Notes: generated by a model from the sequence alone, not told the origin. A DNA stretch of 5,376 bases from an uncultured Prevotella sp. (GCA_934230685.1 CAKQFF010000129.1:1-5376); one strand, 5' to 3'; positions 1-5,301 are shown, numbered from the stretch's first letter. Numbers and translations: made by a program.

Positions 1-73
1 TACCAAAGTTAGCGGTAGCAAGTCCACCATATACGTGAGGAGGATACTCCCAACCGAACATTAATACTTTCAT
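1..73 (-). CDS. Glycogen-synthase-like glycosyltransferase, N-terminal fragment (cut by window edge)
   Basis: Only the first 24 codons lie in the window; the gene continues past position 1. The visible protein starts MKVLMFGWEYPPHVYGGLAT, the usual opening of Bacteroidales GT4/GT5-type glycosyltransferases: a first beta strand, a W-E-x-P-P turn and a Gly-Gly-Leu loop (residues 16-18). In classical glycogen synthases this loop reads K-x-G-G-L and contacts the ADP-glucose phosphates; here Val14 stands where the Lys would be. It lies 21 bp downstream of the debranching enzyme gene on the same strand, so the two almost certainly share a transcript, in line with a role in making or remodelling intracellular alpha-glucan. 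The ATG at 73-71 is supported by a strong Shine-Dalgarno sequence 10 nt upstream. The family is clear, but the exact donor and product cannot be judged from 24 residues. Confidence 0.8.
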   Translation of the reverse strand, partial: MKVLMFGWEYPPHVYGGLATANFG

Positions 74-83
74 ATTTTTGAAT

Positions 84-89
84 CCTCCT
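84..89 (-). promoter_or_regulatory. Shine-Dalgarno sequence of the glycosyltransferase gene
   Basis: The minus strand reads AGGAGG here, 10 nt before the ATG at 73-71 and inside the 21-bp gap after the debranching enzyme stop. It is a full match to the 16S anti-Shine-Dalgarno core. It stands out because the other starts in this window (debranching enzyme, regulator, lipid kinase, miaA) have A/T-rich leaders with no such motif, the usual Bacteroidetes state. It fixes the start codon and suggests efficient independent initiation of the second operon gene. Confidence 0.75.
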
Positions 90-94
90 ATGTT

Positions 95-2041
95 TTAGTA
101 TTTATATTTTTCAAGAAGTTCGAGTGTGCGGAGCACCTCTGCCACATTCATTGCGAACGATATGGCACCACGTCCATGGAACGGTGGGTTGCCATCAAAC
201 AGTTCAGGTATTGTACCTATACAATGCTGTACCATCTCATCCTCATAGCCCACCATCTGGCGCTCAATGAACGAGAGACGTGTGCGCTTGTAGATTTTGA
301 GACATGCTTCCATATAGAATCCGCCAAGCCATGGCCATGCTGTGCCCTGATGGTAAGCGTAGTCGCGCTGTGTCTGCGGACCAACATACATAGGATTGTA
401 GCCTCCACTCTTAGGAGAAAGCGAGCGCAGTCCCTTAGGTGTGAGCAGTTCGCGTGTGCAGACGTCGAGCACGCTCTTCTGCTGTGCCGGAGACAGCGGC
501 GAATAGTCGAGAGCTACTGCAAAAATCATATTCGGACGAACGCTCCAGTCGGGATTGTCCTTTGGCTCCACATAGTCGAAGAGATAGCCATACTGGTTGA
601 CAAACGTATCGACAAATGAGCTGCCACACAATTCGGCACGCTTCTCATACTCAGCTGCCTCAGCGTCGGCACCAAGCTCTGAAGCCATTGCTGCGCAGAA
701 CTTAAGGGCGTTGTACCAAAGGGCATTGAACTCTACGATGTAGCCAGTACGCGGAACAACCGGACGTCCGTTAGCGGTTGAGTTCATCCATGTCACGGCC
801 TTCTCCTTACCCTCAGAGTAAAGGAGTCCGTTTTCCTTAAGATGGAGATTAGGATGCTTGTCGGCTATGATATAGTCGATAATATCGCAAAGGAGCTTGC
901 TGTACTTGCGGTTACACTTCTCGCGACCAACATGCTTGGCATACTGCTGGATTGCCCAAACAGCCCAAAGAAGCACATCAGGCTGCTCGATCTCATACAT
1001 CTTGGTTGTGAGAGGCTTGTCCTCCATAAACTCGTAGAGTCCACGTGAGGCTGTCTCCATAACAAGCTCGAAGTAGTCTTCCTCCTCAATAGAGAGAGTA
1101 AGTCCGGGCAGAGAGATGAATGTGTCGCGTGCGCGGCACTTGAACCATGGATAGCCAGCAAGAATGTAGCGCTCGTCCTTCTTAGTGCGGTTGTGGAACT
1201 GGTGGGCAGCATTGACAAGACAATGGAAGAAGTTGTCGCGCGGCGAACGTTCTTCTACCTCTTCGGTGAAAAGCTGCTGCAGCTCTGCTGTATCGCATGC
1301 CGAAGTTGAAGCCGAGAACACGATGCTCTCGCCCTTCTCGATGTTCATCTCGAAATAGCCAGGCACGTAGAGATCCTCGTTGGAAGCGTAGCCACGCTCC
1401 TGCTCCTTAGGATACTCCACGCCACGATACCAATCGGGCTGGAACACGAAGTTGTTGTCCTTGCTGAACTGCATATAGAGGTCGGGATATCCGGCATACA
1501 TACAAGTCTTTATACCCTTCTCCACTTCACTATACTCGCGTGAAGCCACTGTGTTCTCGTGTGTGAACTGGCGCACGCTGCGGAAAGCGAGGAACGGACG
1601 GAAACGCAATGTTGTTGCCGAATGGGCGTCAACAAGTGTGTAACGTATGAGGATGCGGTCTTCGTAATGCTGGAACACCACTTCCTTCTTAAGAACTACA
1701 CCACCGACACGATAGAGCGTGGTCGGGACCTTATCACAGTCAAACTCTCGTATGTACTTGTGACCCTTAGGACTGTAGTTATTGCCCTGATACTTGTGCA
1801 GACCAAGGTTGAACTCTGCTCCATGCTGTATTACTGTGGCGTCAAGCGACGAAAGGAGAACGTGGTTCTCATCGTCGAGTTCTGGTACGGGCACTACAAG
1901 CAGACCATGATACTTACGGGTATTGCAGTCTACAATTGTAGAACACGAATAGGCTCCAGAACGGTTTGTACGCAGCAACTCACGGGGAAGAGACTCTTCC
2001 AGGTTTGTCATCAGAGCTTTTTCGAATCGAAGATAACTCAT
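95..2041 (-). CDS. Glycogen debranching enzyme (amylo-alpha-1,6-glucosidase family)
   Basis: A 648-aa cytoplasmic protein without a signal peptide, full length for bacterial stand-alone debranching enzymes. Such enzymes hydrolyse the alpha-1,6-linked glucose left at branch points of glycogen or limit dextrins. The N-terminal GDE_N-type domain (about residues 15-250) opens with the signature RTNRSGAYSCSTIVDCNTRK at 24-43, followed by YHGLLV. The C-terminal (alpha/alpha)6-barrel domain (about 275-645) shows AGYPWFKCRARDTFISLPG at 295-313, VTWMN at 416-420, VEFNALWYNAL at 436-446, YHQGTAWPW at 563-571 and IPELFDGNPPFHGRG at 611-625. Asp306 in the RARDT segment is a candidate active-site acid. 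Many family members read GRWGRDT and TWMD where this one reads KCRARDT and TWMN; I recall the same variants in other Bacteroidales homologues, so this looks like a lineage trait rather than damage. It is the first gene of the operon, behind a consensus promoter at 2132-2162, and is followed by the glycosyltransferase. The ATG at 2041-2039 has no Shine-Dalgarno sequence. Confidence 0.93.
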   Translation of the reverse strand: MSYLRFEKALMTNLEESLPRELLRTNRSGAYSCSTIVDCNTRKYHGLLVVPVPELDDENHVLLSSLDATVIQHGAEFNLGLHKYQGNNYSPKGHKYIREFDCDKVPTTLYRVGGVVLKKEVVFQHYEDRILIRYTLVDAHSATTLRFRPFLAFRSVRQFTHENTVASREYSEVEKGIKTCMYAGYPDLYMQFSKDNNFVFQPDWYRGVEYPKEQERGYASNEDLYVPGYFEMNIEKGESIVFSASTSACDTAELQQLFTEEVEERSPRDNFFHCLVNAAHQFHNRTKKDERYILAGYPWFKCRARDTFISLPGLTLSIEEEDYFELVMETASRGLYEFMEDKPLTTKMYEIEQPDVLLWAVWAIQQYAKHVGREKCNRKYSKLLCDIIDYIIADKHPNLHLKENGLLYSEGKEKAVTWMNSTANGRPVVPRTGYIVEFNALWYNALKFCAAMASELGADAEAAEYEKRAELCGSSFVDTFVNQYGYLFDYVEPKDNPDWSVRPNMIFAVALDYSPLSPAQQKSVLDVCTRELLTPKGLRSLSPKSGGYNPMYVGPQTQRDYAYHQGTAWPWLGGFYMEACLKIYKRTRLSFIERQMVGYEDEMVQHCIGTIPELFDGNPPFHGRGAISFAMNVAEVLRTLELLEKYKY

Positions 2042-2107
2042 AGGTTTAAATTAAGGTTCGTTATTAGTTTCTATTTTGTTCATTTAGTGCGGCAGTAGTC
2101 TTATAAA

Positions 2108-2124
2108 AAGGCGTTCGCTGCCTT
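2108..2124 (-). other. Small hairpin at the 5' end of the debranching-enzyme transcript
   Basis: In the minus-strand RNA, AAGGC (2124-2120) can pair with GCCTT (2112-2108) around a 7-nt loop. It lies right at the expected transcript start, about 70 nt before the start codon, and could stabilise the 5' end. The overlapping GGCAG (2123-2119) can instead pair with CTGCC (2095-2091), so the two pairings exclude each other. Each stem is only 5 bp and may have arisen by chance. No known riboswitch or leader peptide was recognised in this leader of about 85 nt. Confidence 0.3.
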
Positions 2125-2131
2125 ACGAAAT

Positions 2132-2162
2132 CAAAGGTAGTAAAAAATAAGTTACGCACAAA
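2132..2162 (-). promoter_or_regulatory. Bacteroidetes-type promoter of the glycogen operon
   Basis: On the minus strand TTTG (2162-2159) is followed by exactly 19 nt and then TACCTTTG (2139-2132), a perfect match to the Bacteroidetes housekeeping sigma consensus TTTG-N19-TAnnTTTG (-33 and -7 elements). Transcription should begin near 2125-2128, giving a leader of about 85 nt before the debranching enzyme ATG. The surrounding DNA is strongly A/T-rich. The start point is inferred from the motif, not measured. Confidence 0.8.
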
Positions 2163-2182
2163 ATAAATATGACTATATTTTC

Positions 2183-2210
2183 AAAAAAAATGCTATTTAG
2201 CATTGGTTTT
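2183..2210. promoter_or_regulatory. Candidate operator dyad between the divergent promoters
   Basis: AATGCTATTTAGCATT at 2189-2204 has 7-bp arms around a 2-nt centre. An outer AAAA (2183-2186) and TTTT (2207-2210) keep the symmetry across a 2-nt mismatch on each side. It lies 27 bp upstream of the -33 box of the glycogen operon and about 61 bp upstream of the -7 box of the regulator gene. Size and symmetry suit a dimeric helix-turn-helix protein such as the adjacent Crp/Fnr regulator, although the sequence is not the E. coli CRP (TGTGA) or FNR (TTGAT) half-site. No U-tract in a terminator arrangement follows on either strand. Binding is an inference. Confidence 0.35.
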
Positions 2211-2264
2211 ACTAAAAACGCACTAAAAAACAGAGAAATAGTCGTATTTTTCATCGAAAATAAC

Positions 2265-2272
2265 TAACTTTG
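2265..2272 (+). promoter_or_regulatory. -7 element of the regulator promoter
   Basis: TAACTTTG matches the Bacteroidetes -7 consensus TAnnTTTG exactly and points toward the Crp/Fnr-type gene, implying a start near 2277-2280 and a leader of about 55 nt. No TTTG lies at the expected -33 distance (2242-2245 reads TCGT; the nearest T-run is 2247-2251). The promoter may therefore be weak or need an activator, possibly the regulator itself. Confidence 0.55.
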
Positions 2273-2332
2273 CCTTACCCCATAGCGAACATCACAAAAT
2301 TCTATATTTGTAACTTGCCAGGATAATAACTT

Positions 2333-3034
2333 ATGCCAATAAACATTATATACAAGGAGGACATCGCTCGCACAATAGCAGGCTTTTGGCACTGCACAAG
2401 CGAATCCGAACTTAAGACGCTTGTCGACCACATGTCGATAAGGCGATTCAAGAAAAATGATACAATCTACCACGAGCAAGAACGTCCCACAAGGATTTAC
2501 TTTCTTGTGAGAGGCAAGGTGAAGATTGTCAAAGAAAGCGGCCTCAGACGTGCGCAGATTGTGCGTGCCGTGAAAGAGGGAGAGTTTTTTGGTTTTCGCG
2601 CTTTCTTTGCCAACGAATGCTACGCCACATCAACAATAGCATTCGAGGACTCCACCATCGCTACCCTACCATTTGATGTGTTGGCAACATTTATCTCCAC
2701 AAACACCCACATTGCCCAATATTTCATACACGAGCTTGCCAATATGCTTGGCATTGCAGGCGACCGCATTGTGTCGCTTACTCAAAAGCATATACGCGGA
2801 CGACTTGCCGACACTATTCTGACTCTTAAGGAAAGCTATGGCTATGAAAGCGACAATGCGACTCTTGCAATAGTGATGAATCGCGATGACCTTGCATCAA
2901 TGTCAAACATGAGCACAAGCAACGCCATACGCACACTTTCGGCATTTGCACAAGAGGAAATATTGTCGATAGTAGGCAAGAGAATTAAGATTATCGATGA
3001 AGAGCAGTTGAAGAAGATATCCAAATTAGGATAA
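2333..3034 (+). CDS. Crp/Fnr-family transcriptional regulator
   Basis: A 233-aa cytoplasmic DNA-binding protein of normal family length. Residues about 18-125 form the cyclic-nucleotide-binding-like beta-barrel: the FKKNDTIYHE region at 39-48, IYFLVRGKVKIV at 55-66 and GEFFGFRAFFANECYATST at 83-101. A long dimerisation helix follows (about 122-150), then a winged helix-turn-helix (about 152-222) with MNRDDLASMSNMSTSNAIRT at 182-201 and the wing ending KRIKIID. In the ligand-pocket segment (87-101) the Glu and Arg that bind cAMP in E. coli CRP are not evident: FRAFF replaces the usual GEL. Only two cysteines are seen (21 and 94), too few for an FNR-type 4Fe-4S cluster, so the signal is unknown. 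The ATG at 2333 is the first in frame after a TAA at 2327-2329. The gene is divergent from the glycogen operon and convergent with the lipid kinase gene. Control of the glycogen operon or itself is plausible from position only. Confidence 0.9.
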   Translation: MPINIIYKEDIARTIAGFWHCTSESELKTLVDHMSIRRFKKNDTIYHEQERPTRIYFLVRGKVKIVKESGLRRAQIVRAVKEGEFFGFRAFFANECYATSTIAFEDSTIATLPFDVLATFISTNTHIAQYFIHELANMLGIAGDRIVSLTQKHIRGRLADTILTLKESYGYESDNATLAIVMNRDDLASMSNMSTSNAIRTLSAFAQEEILSIVGKRIKIIDEEQLKKISKLG

Positions 3035-3073
3035 CAAGAATAAAGAAACAATTAAATCCTGCAAAAGAGCACT

Positions 3074-3146
3074 TGATATGGTCGTATCATGGCATGAAAC
3101 GACCATATCATGGTTTGATACGACCGTTTCATGCCATAATACCACT
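3074..3146. repeat. Tandem array of 21-bp near-palindromic repeats in a convergent intergenic gap
   Basis: Three adjacent 21-bp units lie at 3084-3104, 3105-3125 and 3126-3146; unit 2 matches unit 1 at 17 of 21 positions and unit 3 at 15 of 21. A degenerate half unit precedes them (about 3072-3083). The units are themselves near-palindromic. The stretch 3074-3110 folds about position 3092 with 17 of 18 pairs (12-bp outer stem, one A-A mismatch, 5-bp inner match). A second fold centred exactly 21 bp later at 3113 has 13-bp perfect outer arms (3089-3101 with 3125-3137). The two folds share bases and exclude each other. No U-tract follows on either strand, so these are not standard intrinsic terminators, although the site between convergent genes would suit transcript 3'-end formation or protection. 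A plus-strand frame through the array reads as heptads such as VSWHETT and ISWFDTT, a consequence of the 21-bp period; it runs on antisense to the lipid kinase gene and is not called as a gene. Confidence 0.85.
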
Positions 3147-3173
3147 CTCAAAAAATCCGAGCGACCCACTGTC

Positions 3174-4106
3174 TTATTCCGGTATAAGGAAGTTTATCAC
3201 TTCCTGCTCCACTGTTATGGTATAAGGTCCGCGCGGTGTGTGCATCAATCGTCCGTCGATGCCCACAAGGGCCTTGCGCGACTCAAGCACCTCCACCTTG
3301 CGTGTGCGGTAAGGGTGAACACTCTTGTGGTTAAGGAACTTTCCACGCACAAAAAGATAGAAGCCTTCGAAGAGTTGTGTCATTCCAGGATGATACACTA
3401 CGCTGACGTCGAGCAAACCATTATAAGGCACAGCGTTGGGCGTCTGTCCATAACCCGTGGCGTTGCCCACACACACGGTCATTACATTGCGCTTCACCTC
3501 GTCGGAATTTATCTTCAGGTGCATGCGGTAGTCGAGTCGCTGGAATATCATAAGCACAAACGAGCAGAGGAAGGACAGAGTGCGCGAACCGAAATAATGG
3601 CGCGTCTGTCGGCGCAGGTTCATGATGGAGGCTATCAGACCAATGTTGATGCAGTTGAGAAAATAGCGCCGGCAAGCATCACCATACTTATTATTATAGC
3701 GTATGCATCCAAGGTCGATGCGGCGCACGCGGCGTTGCTTCAGCCATTTTATGGTCTGTTCGTAGTCGCCCTCGCGGAATCCCCAGAAATGCGCAAAGTC
3801 GTTCATCAGTCCATTGGGGATAACACCGAGAGTTATCTCGTCGCGCTGCCTACGGTCAATCTGCATAAGGCAGTTCACGGCATCGTTGAGCGCGGAGTCG
3901 CCACCCACAATGACTATAGTCTTGTAGCCATTGTTTATCATCATCTTCACAAGGCGGTCTACTCCAGCCGAGCTTTCACTCTGCACAAAGTCATATTCCA
4001 CGCCATTGGTCTGAAGACATTTCTCCATCTTCTCCCAACGGTGTTTCGAACTTATGAATTCATGTTTAGGGCAGTAGAGTATGCCCCAACGGTTGTCGTT
4101 AATCAT
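3174..4106 (-). CDS. Diacylglycerol-kinase-family lipid kinase (YegS/DagK-like)
   Basis: About 310 aa, the usual length for bacterial soluble lipid kinases, which phosphorylate diacylglycerol or a related lipid with ATP at the inner membrane face. Numbered from the TTG two codons upstream, the N-terminal catalytic domain has VIVGGDSALNDAVN at 67-80 (the nucleotide-binding loop, usually GGDGTxNE) and LGVIPNGLMNDFAHFWGF at 95-112 (usually PxGTxNDFAR). The C-terminal beta domain has VGNATGYGQTPNAVPYNGLL at 215-234 and IDGRLM at 285-290 (usually DGE). The Gly-Thr to Ser-Ala change in GGDG and the Gly-Thr to Gly-Leu-Met change in the second loop are notable, but I recall similar forms in other Bacteroidales. 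No transmembrane segment is obvious. The ATG at 4106-4104 is preferred; an in-frame TTG at 4112-4110 would add two residues. No Shine-Dalgarno sequence is seen. It follows miaA by 38 bp with no convincing promoter between, so co-transcription is likely. The substrate is not determined; sphingolipid or undecaprenol kinase activity are alternatives. Confidence 0.88.
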   Translation of the reverse strand: MINDNRWGILYCPKHEFISSKHRWEKMEKCLQTNGVEYDFVQSESSAGVDRLVKMMINNGYKTIVIVGGDSALNDAVNCLMQIDRRQRDEITLGVIPNGLMNDFAHFWGFREGDYEQTIKWLKQRRVRRIDLGCIRYNNKYGDACRRYFLNCINIGLIASIMNLRRQTRHYFGSRTLSFLCSFVLMIFQRLDYRMHLKINSDEVKRNVMTVCVGNATGYGQTPNAVPYNGLLDVSVVYHPGMTQLFEGFYLFVRGKFLNHKSVHPYRTRKVEVLESRKALVGIDGRLMHTPRGPYTITVEQEVINFLIPE

Positions 4107-4144
4107 AATCAATCGTAATTTTTGTAGTTAAATAAGGCCAACAA

Positions 4145-5077
4145 TTATAAATTCGCCATTTTCAGTATTTTCTCTATCTTTTCTTCCATTGGAAGTGTGG
4201 CATCTATCCAGTTTATGTGGAATCCCCTGCGCTCCATACCCCTGAACCACGTCATCTGCCTTTTAGCAAACTGATGGATGGCTATCTCGAGTTGACGGAA
4301 CATCTCATCGTAGCTCATGTTGCCCACGGCATATTCGGTGACGAATTTATACTCCAGACCATAATATATAAGGTCGTCAGGATTAATCCCCTCGTTGATG
4401 AGCGCGCGTATCTCGTCGACCATTCCCTCGTCGAGTCGTGCCTTCAGTCGGCGAGTGATCTTCTCGCGGCGCAGGTTGCGGTCGATGTCGATGCCCACAA
4501 TCAGCGAATCAACAGGAGGCAACTGGCGCTCGGGAGTAGGATGCTCAAGGTTATAGGTTTCAATCTCTATGGCACGTATGGCCCTTTGTGCAGTATCCAC
4601 ATCGGTATGGTTGTGCATATTTGAGCCATTCTTGCGCTTAAGTTCCAGAAGCATGTCAGTGAGTTCCTCGAGCGTTTTAGAGGCAAGACTATCGCGAAGC
4701 TGCTGGTTTTGGGGCACTGGCGAGAGCTGGTAGCCTCCGAGCACAGCCTCGATATAGAGTCCGGTGCCGCCACACAGAATAGGCAACTTGCCGCGCGAGC
4801 GTATATCATCGTAGGCGTTGTGGAAGTCCTGCTGATACTGAAAAAGGTTGTATTTTGTGCCAGGCTCAGCAATGTCGATAAGATGATAAGGAATATTCAC
4901 GCCATCGACATTGTAGTCGGCAAGATCCTTGCCCGTACCAATATCCATGCGACGGTAGACCTGGCGCGAGTCGGCACTTATAATCTCGCCCCCGGTGCTC
5001 AATGCCAAGGCTGCAGCCACTGGTGTCTTGCCGCTTGCCGTGGGGCCGAGTATGGTTATCATTTTTTTGTTCTGCAT
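4145..5077 (-). CDS. miaA: tRNA dimethylallyltransferase MiaA (divergent Bacteroidales type)
   Basis: A 310-aa cytoplasmic enzyme that transfers a dimethylallyl group to N6 of A37 in tRNAs reading UNN codons, aiding decoding and frame maintenance. Seen in order: P-loop GPTASGKT at 11-18; DSRQVYRRMDIGTGKDL at 36-52, with the catalytic-type Asp36; YHLIDIAEPGTKYNLFQYQ at 64-82; GGTGLYIEAVL at 103-113; a tRNA-binding helical insert (about 115-195); GLEYKF at 240-245; and FAKRQMTWFRG at 270-280. It departs from the common text (DSMQVYRGMDIGTAKP, GYKE, TRxYAKRQ), having Arg38, GTGKDL, GLEYK and IHQFAKRQ. I recall that Bacteroidales often carry two MiaA proteins and that the second type looks like this, so a second copy may lie elsewhere. 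The start at 5077-5075 gives MQNKKMITI; an internal ATG at 5062-5060 (residue 6), still ahead of the P-loop, is a possible alternative. No Shine-Dalgarno sequence is seen. It is first in a likely operon with the lipid kinase gene, behind a repeat-bearing leader. Confidence 0.94.
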   Translation of the reverse strand: MQNKKMITILGPTASGKTPVAAALALSTGGEIISADSRQVYRRMDIGTGKDLADYNVDGVNIPYHLIDIAEPGTKYNLFQYQQDFHNAYDDIRSRGKLPILCGGTGLYIEAVLGGYQLSPVPQNQQLRDSLASKTLEELTDMLLELKRKNGSNMHNHTDVDTAQRAIRAIEIETYNLEHPTPERQLPPVDSLIVGIDIDRNLRREKITRRLKARLDEGMVDEIRALINEGINPDDLIYYGLEYKFVTEYAVGNMSYDEMFRQLEIAIHQFAKRQMTWFRGMERRGFHINWIDATLPMEEKIEKILKMANL

Positions 5078-5092
5078 ATCGTCAATTGCTTT

Positions 5093-5176
5093 GCTATGTT
5101 TACGCTAAATTTTTGCTATGTTTACGCTAAATTTTTGCTATGTTTACGCTAAATTTTTGCTGTGTTTATGCTAAAT
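5093..5176. repeat. 22-bp direct repeats in the miaA leader
   Basis: Three perfectly identical, directly adjacent 22-bp units lie at 5093-5114, 5115-5136 and 5137-5158. A fourth, decayed unit (5159-5176) keeps 16 of 18 positions before the match is lost. On the plus strand each unit starts GCTATGTTTACG and ends CTAAATTTTT; its core TTTA-CGC-TAAA is a short dyad. The array lies between the miaA promoter (-7 box 5203-5210) and the miaA ATG (5077), so it is transcribed as most of an untranslated leader of roughly 120 nt. The period is close to two helical turns, which would place any bound protein on one DNA face. It is not a multiple of three, arguing against a coding repeat. Identity of three copies suggests recent expansion by slippage. 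Confidence 0.9.
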
Positions 5177-5202
5177 AAAAAGATGTCTTTAGTTTTAAGA
5201 TA

Positions 5203-5233
5203 CAAACTTACAAAAAATTTCTTAATCCTCAAA
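5203..5233 (-). promoter_or_regulatory. Bacteroidetes-type promoter of miaA and the lipid kinase gene
   Basis: On the minus strand TTTG (5233-5230), exactly 19 nt, then TAAGTTTG (5210-5203) match the Bacteroidetes -33/-7 consensus perfectly. The predicted start is near 5196-5199, just before the 22-bp repeat array. The -33 box begins only 10 bp after the U-tract of the gap terminator, so miaA is insulated from gap but tightly packed against it. The start site is inferred from the motif. Confidence 0.8.
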
Positions 5234-5242
5234 TTTTTAAGC

Positions 5243-5276
5243 AAAAAAAGACCGCATAGCCTTATGCCATGCGGTC
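5243..5276 (-). terminator. Intrinsic (rho-independent) terminator of gap
   Basis: In the minus-strand RNA, GACCGCAT (5276-5269) pairs perfectly with ATGCGGTC (5257-5250). A G-U pair and two further G-C pairs extend the stem to 11 bp around the 5-nt loop ATAAG (5265-5261). Seven U residues follow directly (5249-5243). It begins 25 nt after the gap stop codon. On the plus strand the stem is not followed by a T-run, so it acts only for gap. Confidence 0.93.
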
Positions 5277-5301
5277 CTTATTCTATGGTTGTGGGTTAAA
5301 A

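Noticed and set aside
176..619. Plus-strand open frame opposite the C-terminal part of the debranching enzyme
   Set aside because: It is fully antisense to the conserved barrel domain, and its Cys- and His-rich composition is typical of a reverse-frame artefact.
1559..2098. Plus-strand open frame opposite the N-terminal part of the debranching enzyme
   Set aside because: It is antisense to strongly conserved coding sequence, has no matching motif, and no promoter or ribosome site of its own was seen.
2211..2232. Two 11-bp tandem units of the form ACTAAAAAC upstream of the regulator promoter
   Set aside because: They match at 8 of 11 positions, almost all of it an A-run. This is hard to tell from ordinary A-rich promoter DNA.
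3150..3155. Possible intrinsic terminator of the lipid kinase gene (six U on the minus strand)
   Set aside because: No stable stem precedes the U-run; only a two-base match could be found next to it.
3078..4118. Plus-strand open frame of about 346 codons starting in the 21-bp repeats
   Set aside because: It lies antisense to the whole lipid kinase gene, which has clear family motifs. Its only regular part is the heptad pattern produced by the 21-bp repeat, and the rest has no recognisable domain.
4107..4149. Separate promoter for the lipid kinase gene in the gap after miaA
   Set aside because: The best minus-strand candidates (TACGATTG and TATAATTG) each miss the -7 consensus and have no -33 box. 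The first would leave almost no leader, so read-through from miaA is simpler.
4709..5152. Plus-strand open frame opposite miaA that runs into the 22-bp repeats
   Set aside because: It is a shadow of miaA, and its tail is only the repeat translated through a period that is not a multiple of three.
5093..5176. CRISPR array
   Set aside because: The 22-bp units abut directly with no spacers, and no cas gene is present.
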